Source of the DNA: SLRI01 sp964576715
GTDB lineage: Bacteria > Pseudomonadota > Alphaproteobacteria > Geminicoccales > Geminicoccaceae
DNA: 31,798 nt
Assembly (NCBI GenBank): GCA_964576715.1
Contig: CAZNWE010000048.1
Location: forward strand, 1-31,798
Direction of reading: 5' to 3'
Under the pieces are notes generated by a model, which saw only the letters and a list, made by a program, of their open reading frames with translations, did no database searches and was not told the DNA's origin. Positions 1-8,641 of this stretch are shown here, one piece after another. The position numbers and the translations under genes were made by a program. Within the stretch, counting starts at the first letter, position 1. Each line of letters opens with the position of its first letter.

Positions 1-395
1 CTAGCACAGCAAATCACGAACCCGGCGTGGTCTCGACGCGCGGCCTCCGCGCACACCACCCGCCGGGACACGACCGAGAGGTGGTCGTGTCATTGAGCTT
101 CAGGAAGCCTCACACGCCGGCCGATCGACCCGCGGCGGTCTTCCCGTGCAGGCCCTGCGGACCTCGACGACAGCTTGGCTGACGGCCCCAGCCGACCACT
201 TGCCGGTGACCAGGTCAAAGAGTGCGGGGTCGGGTGCATCGCGATGGCCGCAACGTGCCAACCCGGCATCCGCGCCGGGTCAGCGACACCAAGCCGTCTG
301 CCTTGACCCTCGAGTGTCGCAAACAGCCATGCGCCGGTTTGTCGTGTAAGCGCCGGGCCGGCGCCACGACCCCGCCGCCCGCCGCCCGGCGTAGG
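1..395. other. Non-coding stretch with one hairpin
   Basis: I see no gene I can support here; the open frames crossing it lack a plausible start or family resemblance. It contains a perfect inverted repeat: arms GACACGACC (67-75) and GGTCGTGTC (83-91) around a 7-nt loop. There is no T-run on either side, so it is not a typical intrinsic terminator. It lies about 300 bp beyond the mlaC stop codon. Confidence 0.5.
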
Positions 396-1013
396 CTAAA
401 GGACGGTGCTGCCTTCGCCGCTGCGTTCCCGCATCGTCTGGATCAGGCCCGACATGCCGCTACGCTCGACCACGCTGCTCACCTCGGCGCGTTGGCTGAC
501 CACGAGGCTGACCCCCTCGACTTCGAGGTCGATAATCGCGAATTGACCGTCGCTTTCGCGCAGCCGCCAGTCGACCCGAAGCGGTGGCGCGCCGCTGGTG
601 CGGATGATCCGGCTCTGCACTGCGGTGTCGCGCTCGCTGCGCCGGCTCGAGCCGCTGACCTCGAAGGTCTGGCCGTTATAGTCGCTGATCCGCTCGGCCA
701 TGGTGTTCATCAAAATCTGCCGGAACAGCGCCACGAACTCGCTGCGCTGCTCGGTCGAGGCGTCCCGCCAATGGCGGCCGAGCACGAGGCGGGCGACGAG
801 ATCGAGATCGGTGTGGTTGTCGAGCAGTTCTTTCAGTGCGGCGAGCTTGGCCTCGTCGTTCTTGCTCGGATTCTGAAGCACTGCCATGACCTGGTCGCCG
901 ATCAGCCGGATGAAGTTCTCCGCTTCGGTTGTCGTGGCGCCGACCGATCGGCCGAGTGCGACGATCGGCGTCGTGGCCAGTACTGCCAGCATGGTCCGCC
1001 GCCGAAGGCCCAT
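396..1013 (-). CDS. mlaC: MlaC/Ttg2D-family periplasmic phospholipid-binding protein
   Basis: About 205 aa. Family role: periplasmic carrier that shuttles phospholipid between the outer-membrane MlaA complex and the inner-membrane MlaFEDB transporter. Seen: an N-terminal signal sequence (MGLRRRTMLAVLATTPIVAL, then a probable cleavage near GRSVGA), followed by the Ttg2D fold signatures: a helical start (AENFIRLIGDQVMAVL), the region around LARLVLGRHWRDASTEQ, the segment FRQILMNTMAERISDYNG, and a late segment containing DWRL and IIDLEVEGVSLV. I chose the ATG at 1013 because GGAG lies 7 nt upstream. It starts 4 nt after the mlaA stop, so the two are co-transcribed and probably coupled. An ATG at 1028 overlapping mlaA is possible. 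The mlaFEDB genes are not in the window. Confidence 0.82.
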   Translation of the reverse strand: MGLRRRTMLAVLATTPIVALGRSVGATTTEAENFIRLIGDQVMAVLQNPSKNDEAKLAALKELLDNHTDLDLVARLVLGRHWRDASTEQRSEFVALFRQILMNTMAERISDYNGQTFEVSGSSRRSERDTAVQSRIIRTSGAPPLRVDWRLRESDGQFAIIDLEVEGVSLVVSQRAEVSSVVERSGMSGLIQTMRERSGEGSTVL

Positions 1014-1017
1014 TCGT

Positions 1018-1854
1018 TCACTCCACATCAGGGTCGACCTCGAGGTCGTTGGCGGGATCTTCGCCGAAATCGTCGTCGAAGATGCTCTCATAGGCCTCGT
1101 CCCGGACATCCCGGCCGCGGCGTATCTGCGCGGCGCGGTTCTGCAGGTAGGCCGTTCGCGTAGCAATGTAGAAATCCAGGCTCGTTGCCTCCAGGTCGTC
1201 GATCAACGGCCCGAACCGATGGCGGGTGTCCACTGTCGTTGCTCCCCAACGCACCAGCTGTGCGTCGCTCTCCACGACATAGGGGAAGGGGTCGAAGATG
1301 AAAGCATCGACAGCGAGGCCGCCGGCATCACGAATCGTCGAGGGGCCGAACAGCGGCAGCACCAGATAAGCGCCGCCGCCAACCCCCCAGACGCCGAGTG
1401 TCTGACCGAAATCGGCGTCGCGGCGCGGCTCGACGCCGAACGTGCTGGCGGCGTCGAAGATGCCGAGGAAGCCCATGGTGCTGTTGACGAAGAAGCGGCC
1501 GAAGGTGATGCCGGCCTGCTCCCGCTCGCCCTGCAGCAGGTGATTGACGAAGATGACCGGCGCCCTGAGATTGCTCAGGAAATTGCTGACTCCTTGGCGC
1601 CCGGGCTCGGGCACCGCGAAGCTGTAAATTTGGGATGCCGGCTCGAGGATCAGTCCGTCGAGGATGCGGTTGAACTCGAAGATGCCGCGGTTGAGCGGTT
1701 CGAGCGGGTCGCCGACCGCGCGTGCCGTTGGGGGCGCAGCGGTGGTCGCCGCGAGCGCCACGATCAGCAGTACGCAGAGCTGCCGACCTCCATGCCGCGC
1801 TGCTACCGGCCGCTCGGCTCGGTCGACCCTTGCCACCCGATGGCCATATCCCAT
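1018..1854 (-). CDS. mlaA: MlaA/VacJ-family outer-membrane phospholipid-removal protein
   Basis: About 278 aa. In the Mla system MlaA takes mislocalised phospholipid from the outer leaflet of the outer membrane and hands it to MlaC. The family signature is clear: DPLEPLNRGIFEFNRILDG just after the signal peptide, then NFLSNLRAPVIFVNHLLQG, GRFFVNSTMGFLGIFDAAS and DFGQTLGVWGVGGGAYLVLP, with the GPST motif. Odd point: MlaA is normally a lipoprotein, but I see no lipobox cysteine at the cleavage site. The segment ends PPTARA before VGDP, a type I signal peptidase site, and the only nearby Cys is in the hydrophobic core. A long acidic tail (FDDDFGEDPANDLEVDPDVE) closes the protein. The start is uncertain: ATG 1854 has a G-rich run upstream, and ATG 1902 is also in frame. 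Confidence 0.82.
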   Translation of the reverse strand: MGYGHRVARVDRAERPVAARHGGRQLCVLLIVALAATTAAPPTARAVGDPLEPLNRGIFEFNRILDGLILEPASQIYSFAVPEPGRQGVSNFLSNLRAPVIFVNHLLQGEREQAGITFGRFFVNSTMGFLGIFDAASTFGVEPRRDADFGQTLGVWGVGGGAYLVLPLFGPSTIRDAGGLAVDAFIFDPFPYVVESDAQLVRWGATTVDTRHRFGPLIDDLEATSLDFYIATRTAYLQNRAAQIRRGRDVRDEAYESIFDDDFGEDPANDLEVDPDVE

Positions 1855-2016
1855 CCTCGACCCCCGACCTTGCCGATGCGCTGTCAAGCGCCGCGCCCCC
1901 ATCCCGATGCCCGTGTAGTCGGCGGGCAGTTCCGATTCAAGCGGCCGTGGCCGGCCGCCCCGGGCTGTCGGCCGTCCGACCACGGGCTTAACCGGCACGC
2001 ATAGTCACCTATGATC

Positions 2017-2030
2017 CGCTGTCGACAGCG
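2017..2030. promoter_or_regulatory. Perfect 14-bp palindrome between divergent genes
   Basis: CGCTGTCGACAGCG is its own reverse complement. It lies between mlaA (minus strand) and the small gene at 2138 (plus strand), where promoters for both would be expected. A regulator binding site is an inference; no regulator is identified. Confidence 0.35.
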
Positions 2031-2137
2031 CTACGATAGCGTCTCGCCGGTCAATAAAGTCTTAAGCAGAGCCGCTGCCGAGAAGAACTTCTCGACGCTG
2101 GCGCATGTTTTCGCCCTCGCGCTTGGAAGGACCAGGG

Positions 2138-2404
2138 ATGAGCACGGTTCGCGTGGTATCGTTCAACGCGCTGCGCCGCCGCCTCGGCGCCGCCCTGGGC
2201 GCGACGTCGCCGCTGTTCGCTCAATTCGCCCGTGCCCTCGACAGCCGCGATAGCGGCGATCTCGAGGCGGCGATCGAAGCGCTCGAGGCCTGCCCCGAGC
2301 CGCTGCGGCAGCGGGTCCAGGCGGTGTTGGTCGAGTGGCTGTTCGATGCCGAGGACACGAGCGGCCTGCTCGACCTGCCGCCGGCGACCGAAGCCGTCCA
2401 CTGA
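2138..2404 (+). CDS. Small conserved-looking protein of unknown function
   Basis: 88 aa, start MSTVRVVSFNALRRRLG. I chose the ATG at 2138 rather than the one at 2105 because GGAAGG lies 7 nt upstream. Codons are strongly biased to G/C in third position, as in the surrounding genes, which supports real coding. There is no signal peptide or transmembrane segment. The sequence looks soluble and helical, with an acidic, Leu/Ala-rich body (SGDLEAAIEALEACPEPL) and a C-terminal half ending in VLVEWLFDAEDTSGLLDLPP. I do not recognise the family. It is divergent from mlaA and precedes the methionine operon on the same strand, about 200 nt ahead of its regulator. Confidence 0.55.
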   Translation: MSTVRVVSFNALRRRLGAALGATSPLFAQFARALDSRDSGDLEAAIEALEACPEPLRQRVQAVLVEWLFDAEDTSGLLDLPPATEAVH

Positions 2405-2557
2405 CCGCCAACCGGACGGCCGGCGGCCCGCTCGACGGCCCGACCGAGGGAGCACCCGCGGCGCACCGGTGCGGACCGCGCGCCGCCGACGTTCGGCCGG
2501 CGGCGTCCCGAGTTGGCGACAGCCCGGCATCGCGAGCTTGCATTGCCACCGCAAGCA

Positions 2558-2577
2558 ATATAAACATATGCGTATAT
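2558..2577. promoter_or_regulatory. 20-bp palindrome, candidate operator of the ArsR-methyltransferase regulator
   Basis: The sequence is ATATAAACATATGCGTATAT: arms ATATA and TATAT, a central CATATG, and only the two dinucleotides between them mismatched. It is strikingly AT-rich in a GC-rich region and ends 24 nt before the chosen start of the regulator gene. ArsR-family dimers bind such imperfect AT-rich palindromes close to their own promoters, so autoregulation of the regulator-metF-metH operon is a reasonable inference. Confidence 0.6.
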
Positions 2578-2601
2578 CCATTTGCGGAAATGCACCGGCG
2601 C

Positions 2602-3603
2602 ATGACCAGTAGCTCCCTCGACGATCTTCTCAACGGCCTCAGGGCGGCGGCCGAGCCGTCGCGGTTGCGGCTCCTGGCGATCTGCAGCCACGGCGAGTGG
2701 ACGGTGAGCGAGCTGGTGCAGGTGATGGCGCAAAGCCAGCCGCGCATCTCCCGTCATCTCAAGCTTCTGGCCGAGGCCGGGCTGCTCGAACGATTTCGCG
2801 AGGGCAGCTGGGTATTCTACCGACGGGCGCAGAGCGGTGCAGCAGCACGTATCGCCCGCTCGCTCTGCCGCCTGTTGCCTGAGGGCGATCCGCTGCTCGC
2901 GCTCGATCGCCAGCGCCTCGCCGCGATCCGCGCCGCGCGCCGCCGCCAGGCCGAACGCTTCTTCGATCAGCGCGCCACCGTATGGGACAGCGAGACCGAC
3001 GTCGCCGTTCAGGCCGGTGCGGTCGAGCAGTCGCTGGTGCGGATTTTCAGCGCCGAGCGCTGCGAGTCGCTACTCGACATCGGCACCGGCACCGGCCGCA
3101 TTCTGCAGGTGCTGGCCGGTCATATCGGCAGCGGCCTCGGTGTCGACCTCAGTCACGACATGCTGCGCGTCGCCCGCACCAACCTCGATCGACGCGAGGC
3201 GCGGAACTGCCAGGTCCGCTACGGCGATATGTACCAGCTGCCCTTGAGCGACGGGGCGGTGGCGGCGGTCACCTTGCATCAGGTGTTGCACTTCGCCGAC
3301 GACCCGCAGGCGGCACTCGCCGAAGCCGCCCGCGTGCTCGCGCCGAGCGGCCGCCTGGTCGTCGTCGATCTTGCCCGGCACGACCTGGAGTGGTTGCGCA
3401 GCGACAAGGGCCACCGCCGGCTCGGCTTCACCGACAGCGAGGTCGATGGCTGGTTCAGCGGCCTCGGCCTGACTTCCGCCCCGGTCACCCGCCTCGCGGG
3501 CGAGGGAGCTGACGTCTGCGTCTGGTTGGCGCGCAAGCCCGCCAGGCTGAACGCGATGGACGACACCGCCGCAATCGACACGACAACCGAGAGGGCCGCC
3601 TGA
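2602..3603 (+). CDS. ArsR-family regulator fused to a SAM-dependent methyltransferase domain (SahR-like)
   Basis: About 333 aa. Residues about 1-85 form an ArsR winged helix (LLNGLRAAAEPSRLRLLAI, then TVSELVQVMAQSQPRISRHL and the wing FREGSWVFYRR). It lacks the metal-binding CVC motif in the recognition helix, so metal sensing is unlikely. From about residue 150 there is a class I methyltransferase fold with SAM motif I (LLDIGTGTGRILQVL), the acidic loop GVDLSHDML and later VVVDLARHDLEWL. Regulators of this two-domain type next to metF/metH fit the SahR group, which controls the SAM/S-adenosylhomocysteine cycle; the C-terminal domain would then sense the metabolite. The assignment to SahR is inferred. 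Its stop overlaps the metF start (TGATG). An ATG at 2590 is an alternative start. Confidence 0.8.
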   Translation: MTSSSLDDLLNGLRAAAEPSRLRLLAICSHGEWTVSELVQVMAQSQPRISRHLKLLAEAGLLERFREGSWVFYRRAQSGAAARIARSLCRLLPEGDPLLALDRQRLAAIRAARRRQAERFFDQRATVWDSETDVAVQAGAVEQSLVRIFSAERCESLLDIGTGTGRILQVLAGHIGSGLGVDLSHDMLRVARTNLDRREARNCQVRYGDMYQLPLSDGAVAAVTLHQVLHFADDPQAALAEAARVLAPSGRLVVVDLARHDLEWLRSDKGHRRLGFTDSEVDGWFSGLGLTSAPVTRLAGEGADVCVWLARKPARLNAMDDTAAIDTTTERAA

Positions 3604-4514
3604 TGACCACCCCCGCATCCGCCGCCGCTGCCTGGACGCTTGCCGCCGAGCTGCCGCCCGTGCGGCTCTCGGTCGAGCTCTTCCCGCCCAAGTGGCCGGC
3701 TGAAGCCATGGCCCTGCTCGAGCAGATCGATGTCCTGGAGGCGCTCGAACCCGACCACTACACGGTCACCAGCGGTGCTGGCGGCGGCGCCATCGACGCC
3801 ACCAAGACGGTGGTCGAGGCGGTGCAGGAGCATACCGGCCGCCCGGTGGCGGCGCATCTCACCTGCGTCGGGCGTTCCTGCGCCGAGATCAACGCCACCG
3901 CCGACGCCTACTGGCAGGCCGGCATTCGCCATATCGTGGCTCTCAGGGGCGATCCGCCGAAGGGTGTGGACCGCTATGTGCCGCGCTCCGACGGCTACGC
4001 CTATGCCGCCGATCTGGTGGCCGGCCTGAAGGCACGACATCCCTTCGAAGTCAGCGTTGGCTGCTATCCCGAGACCCATCCCGAAGCACTCAGCGAGAGC
4101 TTCGATCTCGATCAGCTGGAGCGCAAGGTCGCGGCCGGTGCCGATCGGCTGATAACCCAGTACTGCTTCGATACGGACCGGCTGCTCCGCTACCGGGACA
4201 AGCTGGCCCGGCGCAACATCGGCGTGCCGCTGGTCCCCGGCATCATGCCGATCCACAATTTCCAGCAGATCAAACGCTTCAGCGAGCGCTGCGGTGCCGG
4301 CATCCCGGGTTGGCTGGTTCGCCTGTTCGACGGCGTCGAGCCGGCGAGCGATCTGCACAAGATGATCGCCGCCTCGATCGCCGGCGAGCAGTGCCGCCGC
4401 CTCGTCGCGGAAGGCTTCGCGGAGCTCCACCTCTACGCCCTCAACCGGGCCGAACTCTCCGTTGCCGTTTTCCGGCTGCTCGGTGGCCGGCCGGCGATGC
4501 GCCTCGCTGCCTGA
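3603..4514 (+). CDS. metF: Methylenetetrahydrofolate reductase
   Basis: 303 aa, close to the usual bacterial size. It reduces 5,10-methylene-THF to 5-methyl-THF with FAD and NAD(P)H and so supplies the methyl donor for MetH downstream. Seen: the N-terminal strand LSVELFPPKWPAEA with the conserved catalytic Glu (about residue 25), VTSGAGGG, AHLTCVGRS, the highly typical ALRGDPPKG, EVSVGCYPETHPEA, QYCFDTDRL and VPGIMPIHNFQQIKRF. The start ATG overlaps the regulator stop codon by 1 nt, which indicates translational coupling. A 67-nt spacer follows before metH, with no obvious riboswitch fold visible in it. Confidence 0.93.
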   Translation: MTTPASAAAAWTLAAELPPVRLSVELFPPKWPAEAMALLEQIDVLEALEPDHYTVTSGAGGGAIDATKTVVEAVQEHTGRPVAAHLTCVGRSCAEINATADAYWQAGIRHIVALRGDPPKGVDRYVPRSDGYAYAADLVAGLKARHPFEVSVGCYPETHPEALSESFDLDQLERKVAAGADRLITQYCFDTDRLLRYRDKLARRNIGVPLVPGIMPIHNFQQIKRFSERCGAGIPGWLVRLFDGVEPASDLHKMIAASIAGEQCRRLVAEGFAELHLYALNRAELSVAVFRLLGGRPAMRLAA

Positions 4515-4581
4515 GCGACACTGTCTCTAATCGAAGAGCCCGACGGCTGCCATAGCGCGGCCGCAAGCCTGAAAGATCTCC

Positions 4582-7500
4582 ATGGTCGATTTCGCCCGGC
4601 ACGCTCGTGACCGCGTCATTCTGTTCGATGGCGGCATGGGCACGCAGATCCAGAGCCGCGACCTTACCGTCGACGGCGATTTCTGGGGGCAGGAGAACTG
4701 CTCCGAGATCCTCAACCTGTCGCGCCCCGATCTGGTGAGCGAGATCCACCGCGGCTATCTCCTGGCCGGGGCCGACGCGATCGAGACCAATACCTTCGGC
4801 GGCTCGCCCGTGACGTTGGCCGAGTTCGACCTCCAGGACCGTGCCTTCGAGATCAACCTCACCGCTGCCCGTCTGGCGCGACAGGCGATCGAGAGCTTGG
4901 GTGCAGGCGAGCGCCAGCGCTTCGTCGTCGGTGCCATCGGCCCCGGCACCAAGCTGCCGTCGCTCGGCCACGTCGCCTATCGCGACATCGAGACGGCGGT
5001 GGCGATCCAGGCTGGTGCCTTGGTCCAGGGCGGGGTCGACGCGCTCCTGATCGAGACCTGCCAGGACCCCTTGCAGGTGCGGGCCGCGGTGAGCGGCGCC
5101 AAGCAGGCGCTCGCGGCCGAGGGCAAGGCCTTGCCTGTCCTCGTCCAGGTGACGATCGAGACCACCGGCACCATGCTGGTCGGCACCGACATCACCGCCG
5201 CCATCGCCATCATCGGCTCGCTCGGCGTCGACGGGCTCGGCCTCAACTGTGCCACCGGCCCCAAGGAGATGGCCGAACATCTCCGGCAGCTCGGCCAGAC
5301 CTGGCCCGGGCTGATCTCGGTCCAGCCCAATGCCGGCCTGCCTGAGCTCAAAAACGGTCAGACCTGGTATCCCCTCGGCCCGGCCGAGCTCGCCCAGTGG
5401 CTCAAGCGGTTCATCGTCGAGGATGGCGTCAACATGGTGGGCGGCTGCTGCGGCACCACCATCGACCACATCCGGGCCCTCGACGCGATGCTGCGCGAGC
5501 TCGCCGCCGACGGCTTTCGGCCCCAGCCCGTGGCCCGCGCTGTCGAACAGTCGCCGCAGCTCGCCTCGCTGTTCTCGGCCGTGCCGCTCCGCCAGGAGAA
5601 CGCCTACCTCTCGATCGGCGAGCGCTGCAACGCCAACGGGTCCAAGAAGTTTCGCGAGCTGCAGGAAGTGCGGGACTGGGACGGTTGTGTCGCCATGGGC
5701 CGCGAGCAGCAACGCGAAGGCTCGCACACGCTCGATCTCTGCACCGCCTTCGTCGGCCGCGACGAGGTCGCCGACATGACCGCCGTCACCACGCTGATGC
5801 GCGGCCAGGTCGATGCGCCGCTGGTCTTCGATTCGACCGAGTACCCGGTGCTCGAGGCCGCCTTCGAGCTCTATGGCGGCAAGGGGGTATTGAACTCGAT
5901 CAATTTCGAGGACGGCGAGGACGCGGCCGCCAAGCGCATGGCGCTGGCCAGGAAGCACGGGGCGGCGGTCATCGCACTGACCATCGACGAGGCCGGCATG
6001 GCCAAGTCCGCCGATGACAAGGTCAGGATCGCGCGACGGCTGGTCGATTTCGCCTGCACCCGCTTCGGCTTGCCGCAGTCGGATCTTTTGATCGATCCTC
6101 TCACCTTCACCATCTGCACCGGCAACGAGGACGACAGGAAGCTCGGGCTTTGGACCCTGGACGCGATCGAGCGCATCCACGCCGAGTTCCCCGAGATCCA
6201 GATTATCCTCGGCCTTTCAAACATCTCGTTCGGCCTCAATGCCGCGGCGCGGCACGTCTTGAATTCGGTGATGCTCGATCACGCCCAGAAGCGCGGCCTG
6301 ACCGGTGCTATCGTCCACGCCTCGAAGATCATGCCGCTGCACAAGATCCCGGCCGAGGAAGTGCAGGCCGCCGAGGATCTGATCTTCGACAACTGGCGCC
6401 ACGACAAGGACCCGCTGCAGGTCTTCATGGCGCTCTTCGCCGACCGCAAGGCCGAGGCCTCGAAGAAGCGCGAGCGGCCGGAAAAGGTCGACGAGCGGCT
6501 GGCCCAGCGGATCGTCGACGGCGACAAGGAAGGCCTCGAGGCCGATCTCGATCTCGCCATGGCGAGCTACGAGCCGCTCACCATCATCAACGAGCATCTG
6601 CTCTCTGGCATGAAGGTGGTGGGCGAGCTGTTCGGCGCCGGCAAGATGCAGCTGCCCTTCGTCCTGCAGTCGGCGGAGACGATGAAGAAGTCGGTCGCCT
6701 ATCTCGAGCCCTTCATGGAGAAGGTCGAGGGCCAGGAGAAGGCGACCATCGTCCTGGCCACGGTCAAGGGTGACGTCCATGACATCGGCAAGAACCTGGT
6801 CGACATCATCCTCACCAATAACGGCTATCGCTGCGTCAATATTGGCATCAAGCAGCCGCTGTCGAACATCCTGGAGGCCGCGCGCGACAGCAGGGCCGAC
6901 GCCATCGGCATGTCCGGCCTGCTCGTGAAGTCCACCGTCATCATGCGCGAGAACCTCGAGGAGATGAGCCGCGAGGGCCTCGACATCCCGGTCATCCTTG
7001 GCGGCGCAGCACTCACCCGCGCCTACGTCGAGGACGACTGCGTCAAGGCCTACGAATGCGGCAAGGTCGCCTACGCGCGCGACGCCTTCGATGGCCTCAA
7101 GCTGATGGACCACGTCGCCACCGGCAAGCTCGACGCCTATCTCGAGGGCATCCAGACCAGGCAGCAGCAAAAGAAGCGCCCGCTCAGGAAGCAGCGCACG
7201 CTCGAGCACAACGACGGCAGCATGCCCATCATGCGCCCGGTCGACATCGAGGAAACCCGGCTCAGGCGCGATCAGCTGGCCAACGGCGTCTTGATCCCCG
7301 AGCCACCCTTCTGGGGCAGCCAGGTGATCGAGAACGTGCCCGTCAAGGCGTTGTTGCCCTACCTCAACGACAACATGCTCTACCAGTTCCACTGGGGCTA
7401 CAAGAAGGAGGGCCGCTCGCTCGACCAGTTCCTCGCCTGGGCCAAGAAGGAGCTCCGCCCGATCCTCCAGGATCTCCTGGCCGAGACCGAGGAAGCGAAG

Positions 7501-8085
7501 GTCTTCGCGCCTATGGCCGCCTATGGCTACTGGAAGGCCGCGGGCGAGGGCAACGACCTCGTCGTCTTCGACCAGGACGGCACGACCGAATACTGCCGGT
7601 TTACCCTGCCCCGGCAGAACAAGGCGGACGGGCTCTGCATCGCCGACTTCTTCCGCGACATCGACAGCGACGAGCGCGACGTCATCGGCCTGCAGGTGGT
7701 GACAGTGGGCCAATACGCCGCGGAGGTGGCCCGGGAGTGGTTCAAGAACGACCGCTATCAGGACTATGTCCGCCTGCACGGCCTCGGCGTCGAGCTGGCC
7801 GAGGCGCTCGCCGAGTACGTCCACAGCCGTATTCGCGCGGAGCTCGGCTTCGGCCACGAGGATGCGCGGTCGATGAGCGAGCTCTTGAAGCAGGGCTATC
7901 GCGGCTCCCGCTACAGCTTCGGCTACCCGGCCTGCCCGACGCTCAAGGACCAGGAACCGATGCTCGAACTGCTCGGTGCCGAACGGCTCGGGGTCGAGCT
8001 CAGCGACGAGTGGCAGCTGCATCCCGAGCAGAGCACGAGTGCCATCGTCGTCCACCACCCGCAGGCCCGCTACTTCAACGTCTAG
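4582..8085 (+). CDS. metH: Cobalamin-dependent methionine synthase
   Basis: 1167 aa, slightly shorter than the E. coli protein (1227) but with all four modules. It transfers the methyl group of 5-methyl-THF to homocysteine through methylcobalamin. Module 1 (about 1-320) binds homocysteine and zinc: VILFDGGMGTQIQ at the start, zinc cysteines C223 (NCATGP) and C289/C290 (GGCCGTT). Module 2 (about 340-630) binds folate: ERCNANGSKKF, SINFEDGED. Module 3 (about 640-880) binds cobalamin: DVHDIGKN with the axial His at H733, and the cap sequence KMQLPFVLQSAE. Module 4 is the SAM-dependent reactivation domain, with the C-terminal signature RYSFGYPACP. All key residues I can check are present. GAAAG lies upstream of the start. 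Confidence 0.97.
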   Translation: MVDFARHARDRVILFDGGMGTQIQSRDLTVDGDFWGQENCSEILNLSRPDLVSEIHRGYLLAGADAIETNTFGGSPVTLAEFDLQDRAFEINLTAARLARQAIESLGAGERQRFVVGAIGPGTKLPSLGHVAYRDIETAVAIQAGALVQGGVDALLIETCQDPLQVRAAVSGAKQALAAEGKALPVLVQVTIETTGTMLVGTDITAAIAIIGSLGVDGLGLNCATGPKEMAEHLRQLGQTWPGLISVQPNAGLPELKNGQTWYPLGPAELAQWLKRFIVEDGVNMVGGCCGTTIDHIRALDAMLRELAADGFRPQPVARAVEQSPQLASLFSAVPLRQENAYLSIGERCNANGSKKFRELQEVRDWDGCVAMGREQQREGSHTLDLCTAFVGRDEVADMTAVTTLMRGQVDAPLVFDSTEYPVLEAAFELYGGKGVLNSINFEDGEDAAAKRMALARKHGAAVIALTIDEAGMAKSADDKVRIARRLVDFACTRFGLPQSDLLIDPLTFTICTGNEDDRKLGLWTLDAIERIHAEFPEIQIILGLSNISFGLNAAARHVLNSVMLDHAQKRGLTGAIVHASKIMPLHKIPAEEVQAAEDLIFDNWRHDKDPLQVFMALFADRKAEASKKRERPEKVDERLAQRIVDGDKEGLEADLDLAMASYEPLTIINEHLLSGMKVVGELFGAGKMQLPFVLQSAETMKKSVAYLEPFMEKVEGQEKATIVLATVKGDVHDIGKNLVDIILTNNGYRCVNIGIKQPLSNILEAARDSRADAIGMSGLLVKSTVIMRENLEEMSREGLDIPVILGGAALTRAYVEDDCVKAYECGKVAYARDAFDGLKLMDHVATGKLDAYLEGIQTRQQQKKRPLRKQRTLEHNDGSMPIMRPVDIEETRLRRDQLANGVLIPEPPFWGSQVIENVPVKALLPYLNDNMLYQFHWGYKKEGRSLDQFLAWAKKELRPILQDLLAETEEAKVFAPMAAYGYWKAAGEGNDLVVFDQDGTTEYCRFTLPRQNKADGLCIADFFRDIDSDERDVIGLQVVTVGQYAAEVAREWFKNDRYQDYVRLHGLGVELAEALAEYVHSRIRAELGFGHEDARSMSELLKQGYRGSRYSFGYPACPTLKDQEPMLELLGAERLGVELSDEWQLHPEQSTSAIVVHHPQARYFNV

Positions 8086-8113
8086 GCGGTCGGGCCGGTA
8101 CAAGGTGGACGAC

Positions 8114-8578
8114 GTGACCATTGCCCGAGCAATTCACGTGCTCGCCATCATGCACTGGATCGGCGGTGTCAGCCTCGTTACGCTGGTGATTCTGCCGGCT
8201 GTCTGCCGCCTCGCCGACCCGGCGGCCAGGCTCGACACCTTCGAGGCGATCGAGGGTCGCTTCGCCGCCCAAGCCAAGGTCTCGGTGACGGTCGCCGGCC
8301 TCACTGGGTTCTACCTGACGCACCGTCTCGATGCCTGGTACCGCTTCCTCGAGCCCGGCTTCTGGTGGATGCACGCCATGGTGCTGATCTGGCTCGTCTT
8401 TACCATTGTGCTCTTTATCGCCGAGCCACTGGTCCTGCACGACTGGTTCCGCCGGCGCGCCGAGCGAGCGCCCGAGGGCACCTTCCGCCTCGTCCAGCGC
8501 GGCCACGTCGCCCTCCTCGTCGCCGCTGCCATCACCACGCTGGCTGCTGTCCTCGGCGCCCACGGCGTGCTCTACTGA
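8114..8578 (+). CDS. Small integral membrane protein, about four helices (CopD/HemJ-like appearance)
   Basis: About 154 aa. I chose the GTG at 8114 because AAGGTGG lies 5-8 nt upstream; GTG 8105 is the alternative. Hydrophobic segments: ARAIHVLAIMHWIGGVSLVTL, a second around VSVTVAGLTGFYLTH, a third around WWMHAMVLIWLVFTIVLFIA, and a fourth around VALLVAAAITTLAAVLG. His residues lie near membrane faces (MHWIGG, WMHAM). This resembles small CopD- or HemJ-type membrane proteins, but I do not assign a function. It follows metH by about 28 nt on the same strand and may be read through from it. A tie to methionine metabolism is not evident. Confidence 0.65.
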   Translation: MTIARAIHVLAIMHWIGGVSLVTLVILPAVCRLADPAARLDTFEAIEGRFAAQAKVSVTVAGLTGFYLTHRLDAWYRFLEPGFWWMHAMVLIWLVFTIVLFIAEPLVLHDWFRRRAERAPEGTFRLVQRGHVALLVAAAITTLAAVLGAHGVLY

Positions 8579-8641
8579 GCCATTGCGGTGGTGCCGAACG
8601 TTCCGCTGCACTCGAGGGCGCCTCTCGGCGTCACGGCCGAC

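Noticed and set aside
4515..4581. Possible SAM or SAH riboswitch between metF and metH
   Set aside because: The 67-nt spacer shows no pairing pattern I can match to a known class, and it is short for one.
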